A stretch of DNA of 64,000 nucleotides from CAWBAT01 sp963810905 (GCA_963810905.1 CAWEPG010000006.1:496001-560000), one strand, 5' to 3'. Counted from the first letter of the stretch, positions 26,633-35,777 are shown. The notes: generated from the sequence alone by a model not told the origin. Translations and numbers: made by a program.

Positions 26633-27310
26633 TTATCCATCCTCAGGCTGCAACTTCGATAGATTGTTGAGCAGTTTCCGTGCTTCCTTTCGGGCAAGGT
26701 TGATCAGCGAATCATCTTCGCTAATCTTTTCAAGAATTGGCCTAAACCTCTCCGGGGCGACAATCCTGTTGGCCTTGAGCTCTCGTTCCAGGAAATCCAA
26801 TTTCTTGGGTATCCCTAGCCGGTCGTGCTTCAATGCCAGTTCTAGCTCAAACAGGAATTTTTCTTGTCCATCGAGGTTTTCGAAGAAGTCGTTGATCTCC
26901 CTAAGATTTTTGTCTTCCGTAAAGTTGAATGTTACCTCTCGCGTTTGCTGACCTGTTTCAAAACGAATCGTCTTCATTCCCAAGTCAGCGACTTTTTTTT
27001 GGCTGGTGAAATTCTTTGACTCGTTCAGGAAATTCGACTCAAGAAAGAGATTGTAGAGCGAAACTACCTTTGGACGGTTTAAATGGAAGTCCACAGTGAT
27101 GATCCGAACTTTCCAGTTTCTGAAAACGGAACTGGCCATTTCCTGATTGATCCAATTCAATACTGGAAAAGGGATAAGGACCTCTCGATTGAACGATCTT
27201 CCAGGAACAACGGAAAGCTTCATTGGCCGCAGCCGTAATCTTTCGAATAGCCGTGAAATAATGAAAAGAGAATGATTAGAAAAAAGGCGAGAGCATGCGA
27301 TCTCTGACAT
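26633..27310 (-). CDS. Hypothetical protein
   Basis: Not recognised. This ORF has 225 codons. A start at M30 (27223, 'MKLSVVPGRSF') is as plausible as 27310, and neither has a clear Shine-Dalgarno sequence. The middle contains several alternating hydrophobic strands ('WKVRIITVDFHL', 'TIRFETGQQTREVTFNF'). The last 70 residues are strongly helical and charged ('RLGIPKKLDFLERELKA', 'EISEDDSLINLARKEARK'). No signal peptide or catalytic motif is evident. It lies 36 nt downstream of ruvC on the same strand but shows no relation to it. Confidence 0.6.
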   Translation of the reverse strand: MSEIACSRLFSNHSLFIISRLFERLRLRPMKLSVVPGRSFNREVLIPFPVLNWINQEMASSVFRNWKVRIITVDFHLNRPKVVSLYNLFLESNFLNESKNFTSQKKVADLGMKTIRFETGQQTREVTFNFTEDKNLREINDFFENLDGQEKFLFELELALKHDRLGIPKKLDFLERELKANRIVAPERFRPILEKISEDDSLINLARKEARKLLNNLSKLQPEDG

Positions 27311-27346
27311 GCTCGATAGGCAACTGTTTGAATGTGGAAATGCCTT

Positions 27347-27883
27347 CTAACCATTGACGGAGCGCCCTAGTTCCGTTTTCTGCCGAGTGGTTATGGTATG
27401 AAGATGACAAATCGAAACGGCCAAGGCATCTGATGCATCGAAAGGCTGAGACAGGTTTCCCAGGCGAAGAATCCGGTTGACCATGAGGCTTACCTGGTTC
27501 TTGTCTGCTCGGCCGTAGCCCGTCACCGCGTTCTTGATTTCGAGCGGGCTATATTCATACACCGGTATTCCGCCTTTGGCCGCAGTTACCAGCACGACTC
27601 CTTTTACTTGCCCCAGCTTCAACACACTTTTGAAGTTTGTGAGGTAGAACTGACCTTCGACGGCGAGCGAACTCGGCCCGTAGGTCTCAAGCAATTTTTC
27701 TATTTCTTGCTGAATTCGGAGGAGTTTTCTGCTGAACGGTTCCTTGGCTGGCAACCGAATCACACCGGAGCAAATGAGCCGATGGCTGTCCCCGTCACTT
27801 TCCACGATCCCATAGCCTGTGGTCTGTGATCCGCAGTCGATGCCGAGTACTCGAAGATTGGAAAATGAGGGAGGATGCACCAA
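27347..27883 (-). CDS. ruvC: Holliday junction resolvase RuvC
   Basis: This 178-residue endonuclease cuts Holliday junctions during recombination, normally together with RuvAB. The four acidic catalytic residues are recognisable: D16 ('LGIDCGSQTTGYG'), E76 ('LAVEGQFY'), D149 and D152 ('FDASDALAVSICH'). The length is normal. It is preceded by yebC about 38 nt upstream on the same strand, a very common bacterial pairing. ruvA and ruvB are not in the window; the following gene is a hypothetical. Confidence 0.96.
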   Translation of the reverse strand: MVHPPSFSNLRVLGIDCGSQTTGYGIVESDGDSHRLICSGVIRLPAKEPFSRKLLRIQQEIEKLLETYGPSSLAVEGQFYLTNFKSVLKLGQVKGVVLVTAAKGGIPVYEYSPLEIKNAVTGYGRADKNQVSLMVNRILRLGNLSQPFDASDALAVSICHLHTITTRQKTELGRSVNG

Positions 27884-27921
27884 TTTCTTAGTAGTGCAAA
27901 AATACCGATGAACTGTTCAAT

Positions 27922-28671
27922 TCAGGACGCGACCGCTTCCATTTCCGCGTCGTCAATATCAAAGTTGGCGAAAACTTTCTGGACATCTTCATGATCTTCC
28001 AATGCCTCCATGAGCTTCAATATTTGCTGAGCTGCTTTCCCTTCAAGCCGCATGGAGGTGATGGGGATCATGGAGAGTTCAGCCGAAAGCGTTTCCGTGT
28101 GATTTGCCTTCAAAGCGGCAACCACCGCGTCGAAATCCTTTGGAGTTGTCAAAATTTCAAAGGAATCCCCTGCATCCTTGAGATCTTCGGCACCTGCGTC
28201 CAAGACAATTGCCATGAGATCTTCTTCACTTGCCTTGGTCTTGTCGACAACGATCAAGCCCTTTTTCTGAAACAAATGGGAAACGGAACCCGTTTGGCCT
28301 AAATTGCCACCATGTTTGCTGAAGACGTGGCGGATATCTGATACGGTCCGGTTTTTATTATCCGTTACGGCTTCAACCAGAACAGCGACTCCGCTTGGTC
28401 CATAGCCCTCGTAGGTGGCATCTTCATAGGCTTGGCCGGGGAGCTCACCCGTTCCCTTCTGAATTGCCCTCTTGATGTTCTCAGCAGGCATATTCACGCC
28501 TTTAGCCTTATCAATGATGGTTCGTAGCCGAGGGTTACCATCTGGATCGCCGCCGCTCAATCTTGCCGCAACCGTAATTTCTTTAATGATGTTTGTGAAA
28601 ATCTTTCCGCGCTTCGCATCCGCCGCGCCTTTCTTGTGTTTAATACTATGCCATTTTGAATGTCCCGACAT
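27922..28671 (-). CDS. yebC: YebC/TACO1 family protein
   Basis: The product has 249 residues. It begins with the diagnostic 'MSGHSKWHSIKHKKGAADAK', continues 'RGKIFTNIIKEITVAAR' and 'NMPAENIKRAIQKGTGE', and ends with the acidic 'VFANFDIDDAEMEAVAS'. The family was described as DNA-binding regulators; later work links members to relief of ribosome stalling at proline-rich sequences. It sits directly upstream of ruvC, in the order yebC-ruvC, which is widely conserved. The first ATG follows an AAGGAGA motif. Confidence 0.96.
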   Translation of the reverse strand: MSGHSKWHSIKHKKGAADAKRGKIFTNIIKEITVAARLSGGDPDGNPRLRTIIDKAKGVNMPAENIKRAIQKGTGELPGQAYEDATYEGYGPSGVAVLVEAVTDNKNRTVSDIRHVFSKHGGNLGQTGSVSHLFQKKGLIVVDKTKASEEDLMAIVLDAGAEDLKDAGDSFEILTTPKDFDAVVAALKANHTETLSAELSMIPITSMRLEGKAAQQILKLMEALEDHEDVQKVFANFDIDDAEMEAVAS

Positions 28672-28841
28672 GCGCTGTCTCCTTATTGGCCTTAGTTTTC
28701 ACGATAGCAAAAATACCTGTCAAAGTAAAGACGAGCCCCGCCTCAAGAGCCTTTCCCCTGAAGGTTTATTGACTCCCTGGGCCCCCCCAATCCACCTTGT
28801 GTTAGAATCCCACCCTTGTTCAGTGATTTCTAGGAGGGAAC

Positions 28842-29798
28842 ATGATTCGTCGTCGCGAATTTTGTCAGAGTGCTCTGGGGGCTGCGATTTCCGTTGGGCT
28901 AAGCGCCGGCATGGCCCGGAATTTGGCTTCAACGTCCACAAAGAGCTCCATCCGGCTGGGAGGACTCTTGTTCTCTAAATCAGAAGATCCGGAAGAGCTG
29001 GCCAGAACCTACAAGAAACTGGGATATCGAGCCGCTTATTGTCCCAAGGTCTCTTCCAGTGAATCTGAACGTCTCCGCGCTATTGAGGCTGCTTTCGTCA
29101 AAGAGGGAATTGTGATTGCCGAAGTAGGAAGGTGGGTCAATCTGATGGACGCAGATAACCAAAAGCGCCGAGCCAACCTCGAACTCGTAACAGACGGGCT
29201 CGCGGTCGCCGAAGGTGTCGGGGCCTTGTGTTGTGTGGATATTGCAGGCTCATTGAATACAAAAGTCTGGTATGGGCCGAATCCGGAAAATTTGTCGCAA
29301 CCCTTTTTCGATGCCGCAGTTGAGAATGCTCGAAAGATTATCGATGCGGTAAAGCCGAAACGGGCCAAATTCTGCTACGAGATGATGGGCTGGACCGTGC
29401 CTGACAGCCCTGACAGTTTTTTGAAATTGCTTAAAGCAGTAGATCGGGAAGCGTTCGGTGTGCATCTAGATCCTTGTAATATCGTAAATTGTCCTACGCG
29501 CTTCTACCGGAACACGGAACTTCTCCATGAATGCTTTGACAAGCTCGGTCCATGGATTGTCAGTTGTCATGCCAAAGATCTTTCCTGGGAAGTGGAGTAC
29601 AATATCCATTTTCGGGAAGTACGTCCCGGAACGGGATCCATTGACTATCCCACTTATTTGAAACGGCTTGCGGCTTTGCCGCAGCGCCCACCGCTGATGC
29701 TGGAGCATCTGCCTAACGCTGAGGAATACGATAAGGCAAGGGTCTACTTGTTTGAACTCGGAGACAAGATTGGTGTGGACGTAGGGTCCTCATCATAA
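28842..29798 (+). CDS. Tat-exported sugar phosphate isomerase/epimerase-like protein
   Basis: The protein has 318 residues. The N-terminus 'MIRRREFCQSALGAAISVG' carries a twin-arginine signal, followed by a TIM-barrel of the xylose isomerase-like superfamily. Barrel motifs include 'GYRAAYCPKVSSSES', 'CYEMMGWTVPDSP', 'FGVHLDPCNIVNCPTRFY' and 'SCHAKDLSWE' with likely metal ligands E/D/H. TAGGAGGGAAC precedes the ATG. Such exported epimerase-like enzymes are abundant in Acidobacteriota and Planctomycetota and are thought to act on sugars or inositols; the substrate is unknown. It is divergent from yebC and followed 78 nt later by xth. Confidence 0.85.
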   Translation: MIRRREFCQSALGAAISVGLSAGMARNLASTSTKSSIRLGGLLFSKSEDPEELARTYKKLGYRAAYCPKVSSSESERLRAIEAAFVKEGIVIAEVGRWVNLMDADNQKRRANLELVTDGLAVAEGVGALCCVDIAGSLNTKVWYGPNPENLSQPFFDAAVENARKIIDAVKPKRAKFCYEMMGWTVPDSPDSFLKLLKAVDREAFGVHLDPCNIVNCPTRFYRNTELLHECFDKLGPWIVSCHAKDLSWEVEYNIHFREVRPGTGSIDYPTYLKRLAALPQRPPLMLEHLPNAEEYDKARVYLFELGDKIGVDVGSSS

Positions 29799-29876
29799 TG
29801 GATCCATTTTTTTGAAACTGAGTCTGAAAGATATTCACATAATCGACAATCGACTGTGGTTTAGCACACGGAGACT

Positions 29877-30662
29877 ATGGCCAAAAAATCTTCTTCCATT
29901 AAAATCCTCTCTTGGAACGTAAACGGGGTTCGTGCGATTCATAAAAAGGGTTTTCTCGATTGGTTTGAGAAACAATCCGTCGATATTGTATGCCTCCAGG
30001 AGACGAAGGCGCATCTTGAGCAATTGGAAGATCGGCTGACCCAGATTCCCAACTATCAGAGTTACTGGTTTTCTGCCGAGAAAAAGGGGTATAGCGGCGT
30101 GGCCACATATACCCGTACGAAACCACTCTCCGTTCGTTATGGGTTTGGTATCCCGCGTTTCGATAGTGAAGGGAGGGTTCTGGTGACGGAATTTCCCACC
30201 TTCACGCTCTACAACATCTACTTCCCCAACGGAAAACGAGACCAGGTCCGGCTCAATTACAAGATGGATTTCTATGAGGCGATTCTGAACCATTGGGAAG
30301 AGCAGAGGAAGCAAGGCAAGAAACTGCTCATCTGTGGGGATGTCAACACGGCCCACAAGGAGATCGATTTGGCCAGGCCAAAAGAAAACGAAAACATCTC
30401 AGGGTTCTTGAAGATCGAACGAGAATGGATTGATACCCTTGTTCGCCGGGGGTTTGTGGACACTTTTCGGCTCTTCCATGTCGAACCGGATCAATACACC
30501 TGGTGGGATATGATGACTCGTGCACGAGAGCGCAATGTGGGGTGGCGGATCGACTATTTCTTTGCCACCGATGATTTGATTCCGAGCATCAAGAACGCAT
30601 GGATAACCCCGGAGGTGATGGGGTCTGACCATTGCCCGGTAGGTTTGGAAATCGAAGCTTAA
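29877..30662 (+). CDS. xth: Exodeoxyribonuclease III
   Basis: This 261-residue Mg-dependent AP endonuclease/3'-5' exonuclease of base-excision repair has all motifs of the family: 'ILSWNVNGVRAIHKKGF', 'DIVCLQETKAH' (metal ligand E), 'YSGVATYTR', 'LLICGDVNTAHKEIDLARP', 'FVDTFRLFH', 'TWWDMMTRARERNVGWRIDY' and 'GSDHCPVGLEI' (catalytic D-H). The length is normal. It lies between the Tat-exported protein gene and a TonB receptor on the plus strand; the receptor is separated from it by a palindromic repeat. Confidence 0.96.
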   Translation: MAKKSSSIKILSWNVNGVRAIHKKGFLDWFEKQSVDIVCLQETKAHLEQLEDRLTQIPNYQSYWFSAEKKGYSGVATYTRTKPLSVRYGFGIPRFDSEGRVLVTEFPTFTLYNIYFPNGKRDQVRLNYKMDFYEAILNHWEEQRKQGKKLLICGDVNTAHKEIDLARPKENENISGFLKIEREWIDTLVRRGFVDTFRLFHVEPDQYTWWDMMTRARERNVGWRIDYFFATDDLIPSIKNAWITPEVMGSDHCPVGLEIEA

Positions 30663-30759
30663 ACCGACGGCTGATGAAAAATTGCATGACACACGCCTGT
30701 GGATTACGCTTGTTACAAACGCACGAATTTAAGTTACACCTTGGGTCACCCTCGAATCG

Positions 30760-30830
30760 TCCCCCCTCACCCGGTCCGTCAGCTGACGGACCACCCTCTC
30801 CCCAAGGGAGAGGGACTCGGGGTGATGGGG
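30760..30830. repeat. Palindromic intergenic repeat overlapping the receptor start codon
   Basis: The core is a perfect 20-bp palindrome (30773-30792, half-site GGTCCGTCAG), followed by a perfect 9-bp stem (CCCTCTCCC at 30794-30802, GGGAGAGGG at 30806-30814) with a 3-base loop. Flanks CCCCTCACCC and GGGGTGATGGGG are partly complementary. The ATG of the receptor (30825) lies inside the right flank. Confidence 0.75.
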
Positions 30831-33143
30831 AAATTGTCACAAAATTTCCTGCGTCTCTATTCGTTACTCATTCTGATTTGCATTTACGGGTTCGGCTTCA
30901 CGGCCTTAGCGGTTGCACAAATCCCTTCTTCCTTACCCCCCATTGAAGGAAGCGTGATGAACATCATCGGAAATCCCATTGAAGGCGCCACGGTCCAGAT
31001 CACGGACTCCAACGGGAAAATCCTCCTTAGGGAAAAGACAGGCGAGAATGGTGGATTCCCCATTCCGACAAATCTTCAGGCGCCTATCCATCTTTTAGTA
31101 AAACATCCTGACTACAAGGATGGAACCTTAGTGATCGAGAAGCAAGATCAGCTCTCTCGAATCTCGATTACTTTAGATGCGCGCCCGCTTCAGGAAACGC
31201 TGACTGTCACGGCAACGCGAACCGAACAGACGTTGGCGTCGGTCCCTTCTAACGTGGAAGTGATGGACAGCGCGTCATTGCAACGCACTCCTGCGATCAC
31301 TCTGGACGATACGTTACGGCAAATTCCTTCCTTCAGTCTTTTTCGTCGATCCAGCAGCCTTGTCGCGCATCCAACGACTCAGGGAGTTTCCCTTCGCGGC
31401 ATCGGGCCAAGTGGGGTCAGCCGCACGCTCGTTTTATGGGATGGCACCCCTCTCAATGATCCTTTTGGCGGGTGGATCTATTGGAGCCAATTGGACAAGA
31501 ATATTCTCGATACAGTTGAAGTTGCTCCAGGAGGCGGGTCAAGCCTATATGGGAGCTCTCCTTTGGGAGGCGTGATCCAGATTTTCTCCCGGGTGCCGGA
31601 GGAGAATCGGCTGGAACTGGATATCCTGGGCGGCACCCAAGGAACGGCCGCTGCAAACGTCCAGGAAAGTTTTCTCAAGGGACCGTGGAGCGGGAATGTT
31701 TCAGGCAGCTTTCTGAATACCGAAGGCTATTACATTGTCCCTGAAGAATTCCGCGGACCGGTGGATGATCGTGCCAATTCGGTCGACTATGCGGTGAGGG
31801 CGGGGGCATTTTATAATCCCAGCGTCCACCAATCGGTTTCACTGAATTTTACCCAATTTGCCGAGTACCGTGATAATGGCACCGTATTGCAGAAAAACCG
31901 CACCTGGATTACTTCTGCCCGTGCGGGGTATCGATACGAAACCTCAAGTAATAAGGAATTACAAGTCCATGCTTACGGGTTGCTCGAAACATTCCGAAGC
32001 AATTTCACCTCGATTTCGCCCGACAGGGAGCAGGAAACACTCACCTTGAATCAAGTTGTTCCGGCTCGAAGTGTCGGGACATCGGTCCAATGGACTGGGC
32101 TGTTGAAGCCGACCCACCTGATCACCGCCGGAGTTGACTGGTTATTGGTTCGCGGCAACAGCGAAGAAGTCAATTACTTCGCGAATAATCCTACCCGTTT
32201 CCAGGTTTCTGGTGGAAATCAACAGCTGGGTGGGGTTTTCTTCCAGGACTTGTATTCACCGAGCAGCCGATTGCTGATTCAACTTAGTGCCCGACTAGAT
32301 GGCTGGACAAACTACAATGCGGAGCGCACGGCGACTTCTTTCCAGACCGGTATCCATACCCAAACTCCATTTGCATCCCAACAGCGCGGCACTGTGGTCC
32401 CACGGGCGGGAGTCTCCTATCAGCTCAAGGAATCACTGAGTCTGAAGGGAGCTTTTTATCAAAGCTTTCGCGCTCCTACTCTCAATGAACTCTATAGAGG
32501 ATTTCGGGTTGGGAATGTCGTCACGAACCCATACGATGGTTTGGGGCCGGAAAAGCTTACAGGTTTTGAAGGCAGCTTGAATTGGAGACTCGCAGCCAAT
32601 TCTTTCGTTCGGGTGGGGGGGTTCTGGAATCAACTCGATAACGCTGTCTCGAACATTACGATTCAGACTCTCCCCAACTTGATCACCCGCCAGCGCCAAA
32701 ATGTCGGCGAGATTCGCGCCCAAGGGGCCGAAGCCGACTTTCGGACTTATTTCAAACGCTTTTGGACCTTCCGCGCCTATTACCTCTACACGGATTCAAA
32801 GGTTCGTGACTTTCCTCCGAATCCAACGTTGGAATCCAAGTTCGTCCCTCAGGTCCCCCTGAATCGGGTCACGGCCTCCTTTGGATACTCAAATCCACGA
32901 ACCTTTGAATTGTTAGGAATTTATCGTTTTGTGGGAAACCAATTCGATGATGATCTAAACCAGTACCCGTTAGGAAGCTTTTCGGTAGTGGATCTCTATT
33001 TCTCTCGCCCCATTCATCGTACCGTCCTCTTTTACACCTCTGTGGAAAACATTTTAAATCGCCAGTTCCTGGTCGCTGCCACTCCAGTGGACAACAATGG
33101 TGCACCTTTCATGCTTCAAATCGGATTAAAAATGAGGTTTTAG
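30825..33143 (+). CDS. TonB-dependent outer-membrane receptor
   Basis: The receptor has 772 residues. I chose ATG 30825 because it begins a good signal peptide ('LYSLLILICIYGFGFTALAV' then 'AQIPSS'). A longer in-frame start (GTG 30699) would translate an intergenic palindrome. Domains are a carboxypeptidase-regulatory-like beta-sandwich ('GNPIEGATVQITDSNGK'), a plug ('LTVTATRTEQTLASVPSNV', 'GVSLRGIGPSGVSRTLVLWD', 'GGGSSLYGSSPLGGVIQIFS') and a 22-strand barrel ending 'VENILNRQFLVAA...MLQIGLKMRF'. The substrate is unknown. There is no riboswitch upstream, in contrast to the btuB-like gene. Confidence 0.92.
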   Translation: MGKLSQNFLRLYSLLILICIYGFGFTALAVAQIPSSLPPIEGSVMNIIGNPIEGATVQITDSNGKILLREKTGENGGFPIPTNLQAPIHLLVKHPDYKDGTLVIEKQDQLSRISITLDARPLQETLTVTATRTEQTLASVPSNVEVMDSASLQRTPAITLDDTLRQIPSFSLFRRSSSLVAHPTTQGVSLRGIGPSGVSRTLVLWDGTPLNDPFGGWIYWSQLDKNILDTVEVAPGGGSSLYGSSPLGGVIQIFSRVPEENRLELDILGGTQGTAAANVQESFLKGPWSGNVSGSFLNTEGYYIVPEEFRGPVDDRANSVDYAVRAGAFYNPSVHQSVSLNFTQFAEYRDNGTVLQKNRTWITSARAGYRYETSSNKELQVHAYGLLETFRSNFTSISPDREQETLTLNQVVPARSVGTSVQWTGLLKPTHLITAGVDWLLVRGNSEEVNYFANNPTRFQVSGGNQQLGGVFFQDLYSPSSRLLIQLSARLDGWTNYNAERTATSFQTGIHTQTPFASQQRGTVVPRAGVSYQLKESLSLKGAFYQSFRAPTLNELYRGFRVGNVVTNPYDGLGPEKLTGFEGSLNWRLAANSFVRVGGFWNQLDNAVSNITIQTLPNLITRQRQNVGEIRAQGAEADFRTYFKRFWTFRAYYLYTDSKVRDFPPNPTLESKFVPQVPLNRVTASFGYSNPRTFELLGIYRFVGNQFDDDLNQYPLGSFSVVDLYFSRPIHRTVLFYTSVENILNRQFLVAATPVDNNGAPFMLQIGLKMRF

Positions 33144-33458
33144 TTAGGTCTCATCGTGGGGAAGAAAGTCTCTCCTGGTTCGCTGCCACGTTAGCCGCAG
33201 GACTCCTCTAGAATCAAGCCGTAAAATTGGTTCCTTCGTTAGATTGACTAAAGATTGGGTATCCATTATCCAAACATCACCTTATTTCTTTCCCCATGTA
33301 TTCGGGAAATGCAGATGAGAACACTGCCCCGAGATTGAACCTTGATTGCAAAATTCCGATAAGAGGAGAATATTTGAATAGCAAATCTGGGAATTTGGAC
33401 AGAAAGGCACTAGAGTCCCGCAACTTTCTGGCAGTATGCGTGTTAATAGAAGAGGGCT
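33144..33458. other. Intergenic region upstream of the ECF sigma operon
   Basis: 315 bases without a convincing gene; the ORF at 33296-33502 runs into the sigma gene in another frame. A GCAACTTT motif at about 33419-33426 resembles the -35 of ECF-type promoters and could serve autoregulation, but I cannot assign a matching -10. AGAGGGCT, the ribosome-binding site, abuts the ATG. Confidence 0.35.
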
Positions 33459-34046
33459 ATGGCGATTCAGGCGTCGGATGCGGAAATCATGTTGAGGGTT
33501 AAAAAGGGCGACCGTGAGGCTTTTAGCCTATTGGTTCAACGGCATCGTAAGCCATTGATAAATTTCATCTACCGGTTTACGACGAACCCGGGAGAGTCAG
33601 AGGATCTGGCACAGGAAGTGTTCATTAAAGTATTTCAGTCTGCATCAACTTATGAAGCAAAAGCCGCCTTTTCCACTTGGCTTTACCGAATTGCGACCAA
33701 TAGTGCTTTGAATTTTATCAGGGATCGCAAAGCCCGGTTGACTTATTCTCTGGATCAAGGACCCGATGACTCTGGAAAACAATGCCAGATCGAGTTGCCG
33801 GATGGGAAGTCTTTGGCAGAGGATCAACTTCTCGAGATGGAGAAAATAAAAAAAATCCGGGGGGCCTTAGCCTCTTTACCGGAGAACCAACGTCTGGCTG
33901 TAATACTGACCAAATACCAGGATCTCTCTCTCAGGGAAACGGCTGCAGTTCTGAAGTGTTCTGAGACAGCAGTAAAATCGTTGATTTTTCGGGCCTATAC
34001 GACTCTTCGTCAGGAACTGGTAGAAATGGTGGACACAAGGCCTTAA
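33459..34046 (+). CDS. ECF-type RNA polymerase sigma factor (RpoE-like)
   Basis: This 195-residue sigma-70 factor has only regions 2 and 4. Region 2 includes 'FSLLVQRHRKPLINFIYRF', 'ESEDLAQEVFIKVF' and 'FSTWLYRIATNSALNFIRDR'; region 4 includes 'LPENQRLAVILTKYQDLSLR' and 'TAAVLKCSETAVKSLIFRA'. The region order and the lack of 1.1/3 place it with extracytoplasmic-function factors close to RpoE. The next gene, 18 nt away, encodes a membrane anti-sigma factor with a zinc-binding N-terminus, and a DUF3106 gene follows, forming a compact stress-response operon. Confidence 0.95.
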   Translation: MAIQASDAEIMLRVKKGDREAFSLLVQRHRKPLINFIYRFTTNPGESEDLAQEVFIKVFQSASTYEAKAAFSTWLYRIATNSALNFIRDRKARLTYSLDQGPDDSGKQCQIELPDGKSLAEDQLLEMEKIKKIRGALASLPENQRLAVILTKYQDLSLRETAAVLKCSETAVKSLIFRAYTTLRQELVEMVDTRP

Positions 34047-34064
34047 CGCGGTGAGGAATTGAAC

Positions 34065-34706
34065 ATGACATGTCAAGAAGTTTGCGAAAATCTGGGTGCT
34101 TATTTACAACAAAAGCTCTCGAATGATGAATCGGCCACAATAAAGCAACATCTCGGCGAGTGCGCGACCTGTGCGACTGAAATGGAAAATTTAAGACAGG
34201 TCGACATTGCACTCGAACATTTTCCATCGATTGAGCCCTCTCCCTCTTTCGATGCTCGCCTCTTTGCCCGACTGGATGAACTCGAGATCAAGAGCCGCAA
34301 GGAATGGTTTAGTTGGGGAAGAATCATGCTGGTAGACCGTTACGCCTGGAGTCTAGTGGTTTTGATACTAACCACAGCGGGCATCTGGATAGGGATTCGC
34401 CATCAACAGTATCGTGAGCTCAATTCATTGCAAAAGGTCATTGAAGTTCAAGATCGCTATCTCGGGTCTTCGAAAGAGAAAGAAAACACTCGAAGTGAGG
34501 CATCTACCCGAACTCAGAAGTCGCTAGAGGCTGAAAGTTCTCCGGGACAGAAGGACAGTGAAACACTGATGGGCAAAGAGGAGGAAATGCCTGAAGAGGA
34601 CAAGGCCCTGCTAGAAAACCTGGAATTATTGCAAGACTACGACATTCTAAACAGTTTTGAAGTGGCGGATCACCGAAATGCTGCAAAACAGAAGGTTACA
34701 GATTGA
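34065..34706 (+). CDS. Membrane anti-sigma factor with zf-HC2-type domain
   Basis: The 213-residue partner of the ECF sigma factor begins at ATG 34065; a TTG six bases upstream is less likely. The N-terminal zinc-binding anti-sigma domain has H29, C33 and C36 ('IKQHLGECATCATEM'). One membrane helix (about residues 95-111, 'WSLVVLILTTAGIWIGI') divides it from a charged, Glu-rich C-terminal part that is predicted to be periplasmic and ends 'LLQDYDILNSFEVADH'. That last segment resembles the ends of other anti-sigma factors of Acidobacteriota. It should hold the sigma factor inactive at the membrane until an envelope signal is received. Confidence 0.9.
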   Translation: MTCQEVCENLGAYLQQKLSNDESATIKQHLGECATCATEMENLRQVDIALEHFPSIEPSPSFDARLFARLDELEIKSRKEWFSWGRIMLVDRYAWSLVVLILTTAGIWIGIRHQQYRELNSLQKVIEVQDRYLGSSKEKENTRSEASTRTQKSLEAESSPGQKDSETLMGKEEEMPEEDKALLENLELLQDYDILNSFEVADHRNAAKQKVTD

Positions 34707-35230
34707 TGAGCCTCCGAATATTTTGTCGATTAATTTTGACGGTTTGTGTCTTCTGTCTCCTGGGCCCTGTTGGCCCCATAGCTAATCTTGCCCAGGGTAG
34801 CCAAGAACCCGGCAAGGAGGTCCATCCGGGCAGCGGGGGGCGTAATCTCACTCCTGAAGAACGGCGCCAACTCAAGGAGCGCTATAAACGGTTCAAACAG
34901 CTTCCCCCTGAGGAACAAGAGAAGCTTCGGCAACGCTTGAAAGAATTTCAATCACTGCCTGAAGATCAACAGGAGCGATTGCGACAACGTGGAAAGCGAT
35001 TTCGTGAAATGACTCCGGAGCAGCAGGAGCGGCTTCGCAAATTCCAGCGGCGCTGGCAGAACTTACCGCCAGAACGCCGGCAACGCATCATTCAACGGTT
35101 GCGCCGTCTTCAAAATTTACCTCCTCAAGAAAGGGAACGGGCGCTCCAAGACTATGCCGTTCTGGCAAAAGCTCGATCCCGAAGATCGCCAGTCCCTCCA
35201 GGATTTTCTGAATCGTTCGCCACAGGCTAA
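34706..35230 (+). CDS. DUF3106-type exported protein, probable C-terminal frameshift
   Basis: The 174-residue product starts at ATG 34706, overlapping the anti-sigma stop by one base (TGATG). A signal peptide ('FCRLILTVCVFCLLGPVG') is followed by helical, Arg/Glu/Gln-rich repeats of about 18 residues with P-P-E-x-Q/R ('FKQLPPEEQEKLRQRLKEF', 'FREMTPEQQERLRKFQRR', 'WQNLPPERRQRIIQRLRR'). This is the DUF3106 pattern. The last residues ('RSRRSPVPPGFSESFATG') break the pattern, whereas the next frame from 35160 continues it ('FWQKLDPEDRQSLQDFL') to a stop at 35234. One extra base near 35159 explains this. It is third in the sigma/anti-sigma operon. Confidence 0.8.
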   Translation: MSLRIFCRLILTVCVFCLLGPVGPIANLAQGSQEPGKEVHPGSGGRNLTPEERRQLKERYKRFKQLPPEEQEKLRQRLKEFQSLPEDQQERLRQRGKRFREMTPEQQERLRKFQRRWQNLPPERRQRIIQRLRRLQNLPPQERERALQDYAVLAKARSRRSPVPPGFSESFATG

Positions 35231-35289
35231 CTGACAGTTGCCACTCATTTCCAGGGACCCTTTCCGTTCGTTATTTACCGTCAGTCCCG

Positions 35290-35557
35290 TTAATTAGTTT
35301 CTGTCGCCAAACTCGGCATAGCTGACGATTTTTGTTTGACCCTTTCAGGGTCGGGTCACGTTGATATTAAGTTCCCAGGGCGGCGCGCGAGGCTCCTGCC
35401 TCGCTCTTGCCCTGGGCTATTCTCTGAAGCCCTTTCAGGGCTCCCAAGACGAATTAGCAGCCACGCCACCCCTGCGGGGCTCCACGCCACATCCCATCCT
35501 CAGCGGAGGAGGCAAGGTTTCATGCCATCCTGCAGTTTAGCGACAGAAACTAATTAA
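35290..35557. mobile_element. MITE-like element with 24-bp terminal inverted repeats
   Basis: The left end (35290-35313, starting TTAATTAGTTTCTGTCGC) and the right end (35534-35557) are inverted copies matching at 23 of 24 positions. The interior (about 220 bases) has no long ORF but several smaller palindromes (for example CCCTTTCAGGG; GCCCAGGGC-type arms around GGCGGCGCGCGAGGCTCC). TTAA stands at both outer ends and may be part of the repeat or a target duplication. It has no transposase, so it would need one in trans. It fills most of the 547-base gap after DUF3106. Confidence 0.7.
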
Positions 35558-35777
35558 GTAATCCATTGGATTCTCAAAGATAAGGATTCGATGCGTCTTG
35601 CATTTTCCGCAGGCCTACGGGTCATTTTGGAATTCCTCCTCTTATGATAGACGGTGCCGCGGGGAAACAGCCTGTTTCGAGTAAATCGTGATATATTTGG
35701 CTGAGTCTGGCTATCGTTGAATCTTAAATTGAAGGATCCTACAGGATGAGCTTGTCTTTCAATAGGGAGCGACCCAA

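Noticed and set aside
30699..30824. Longer start for the TonB receptor (GTG at 30699)
   Set aside because: It would translate through a palindromic intergenic repeat and place the signal peptide 42 residues from the N-terminus.
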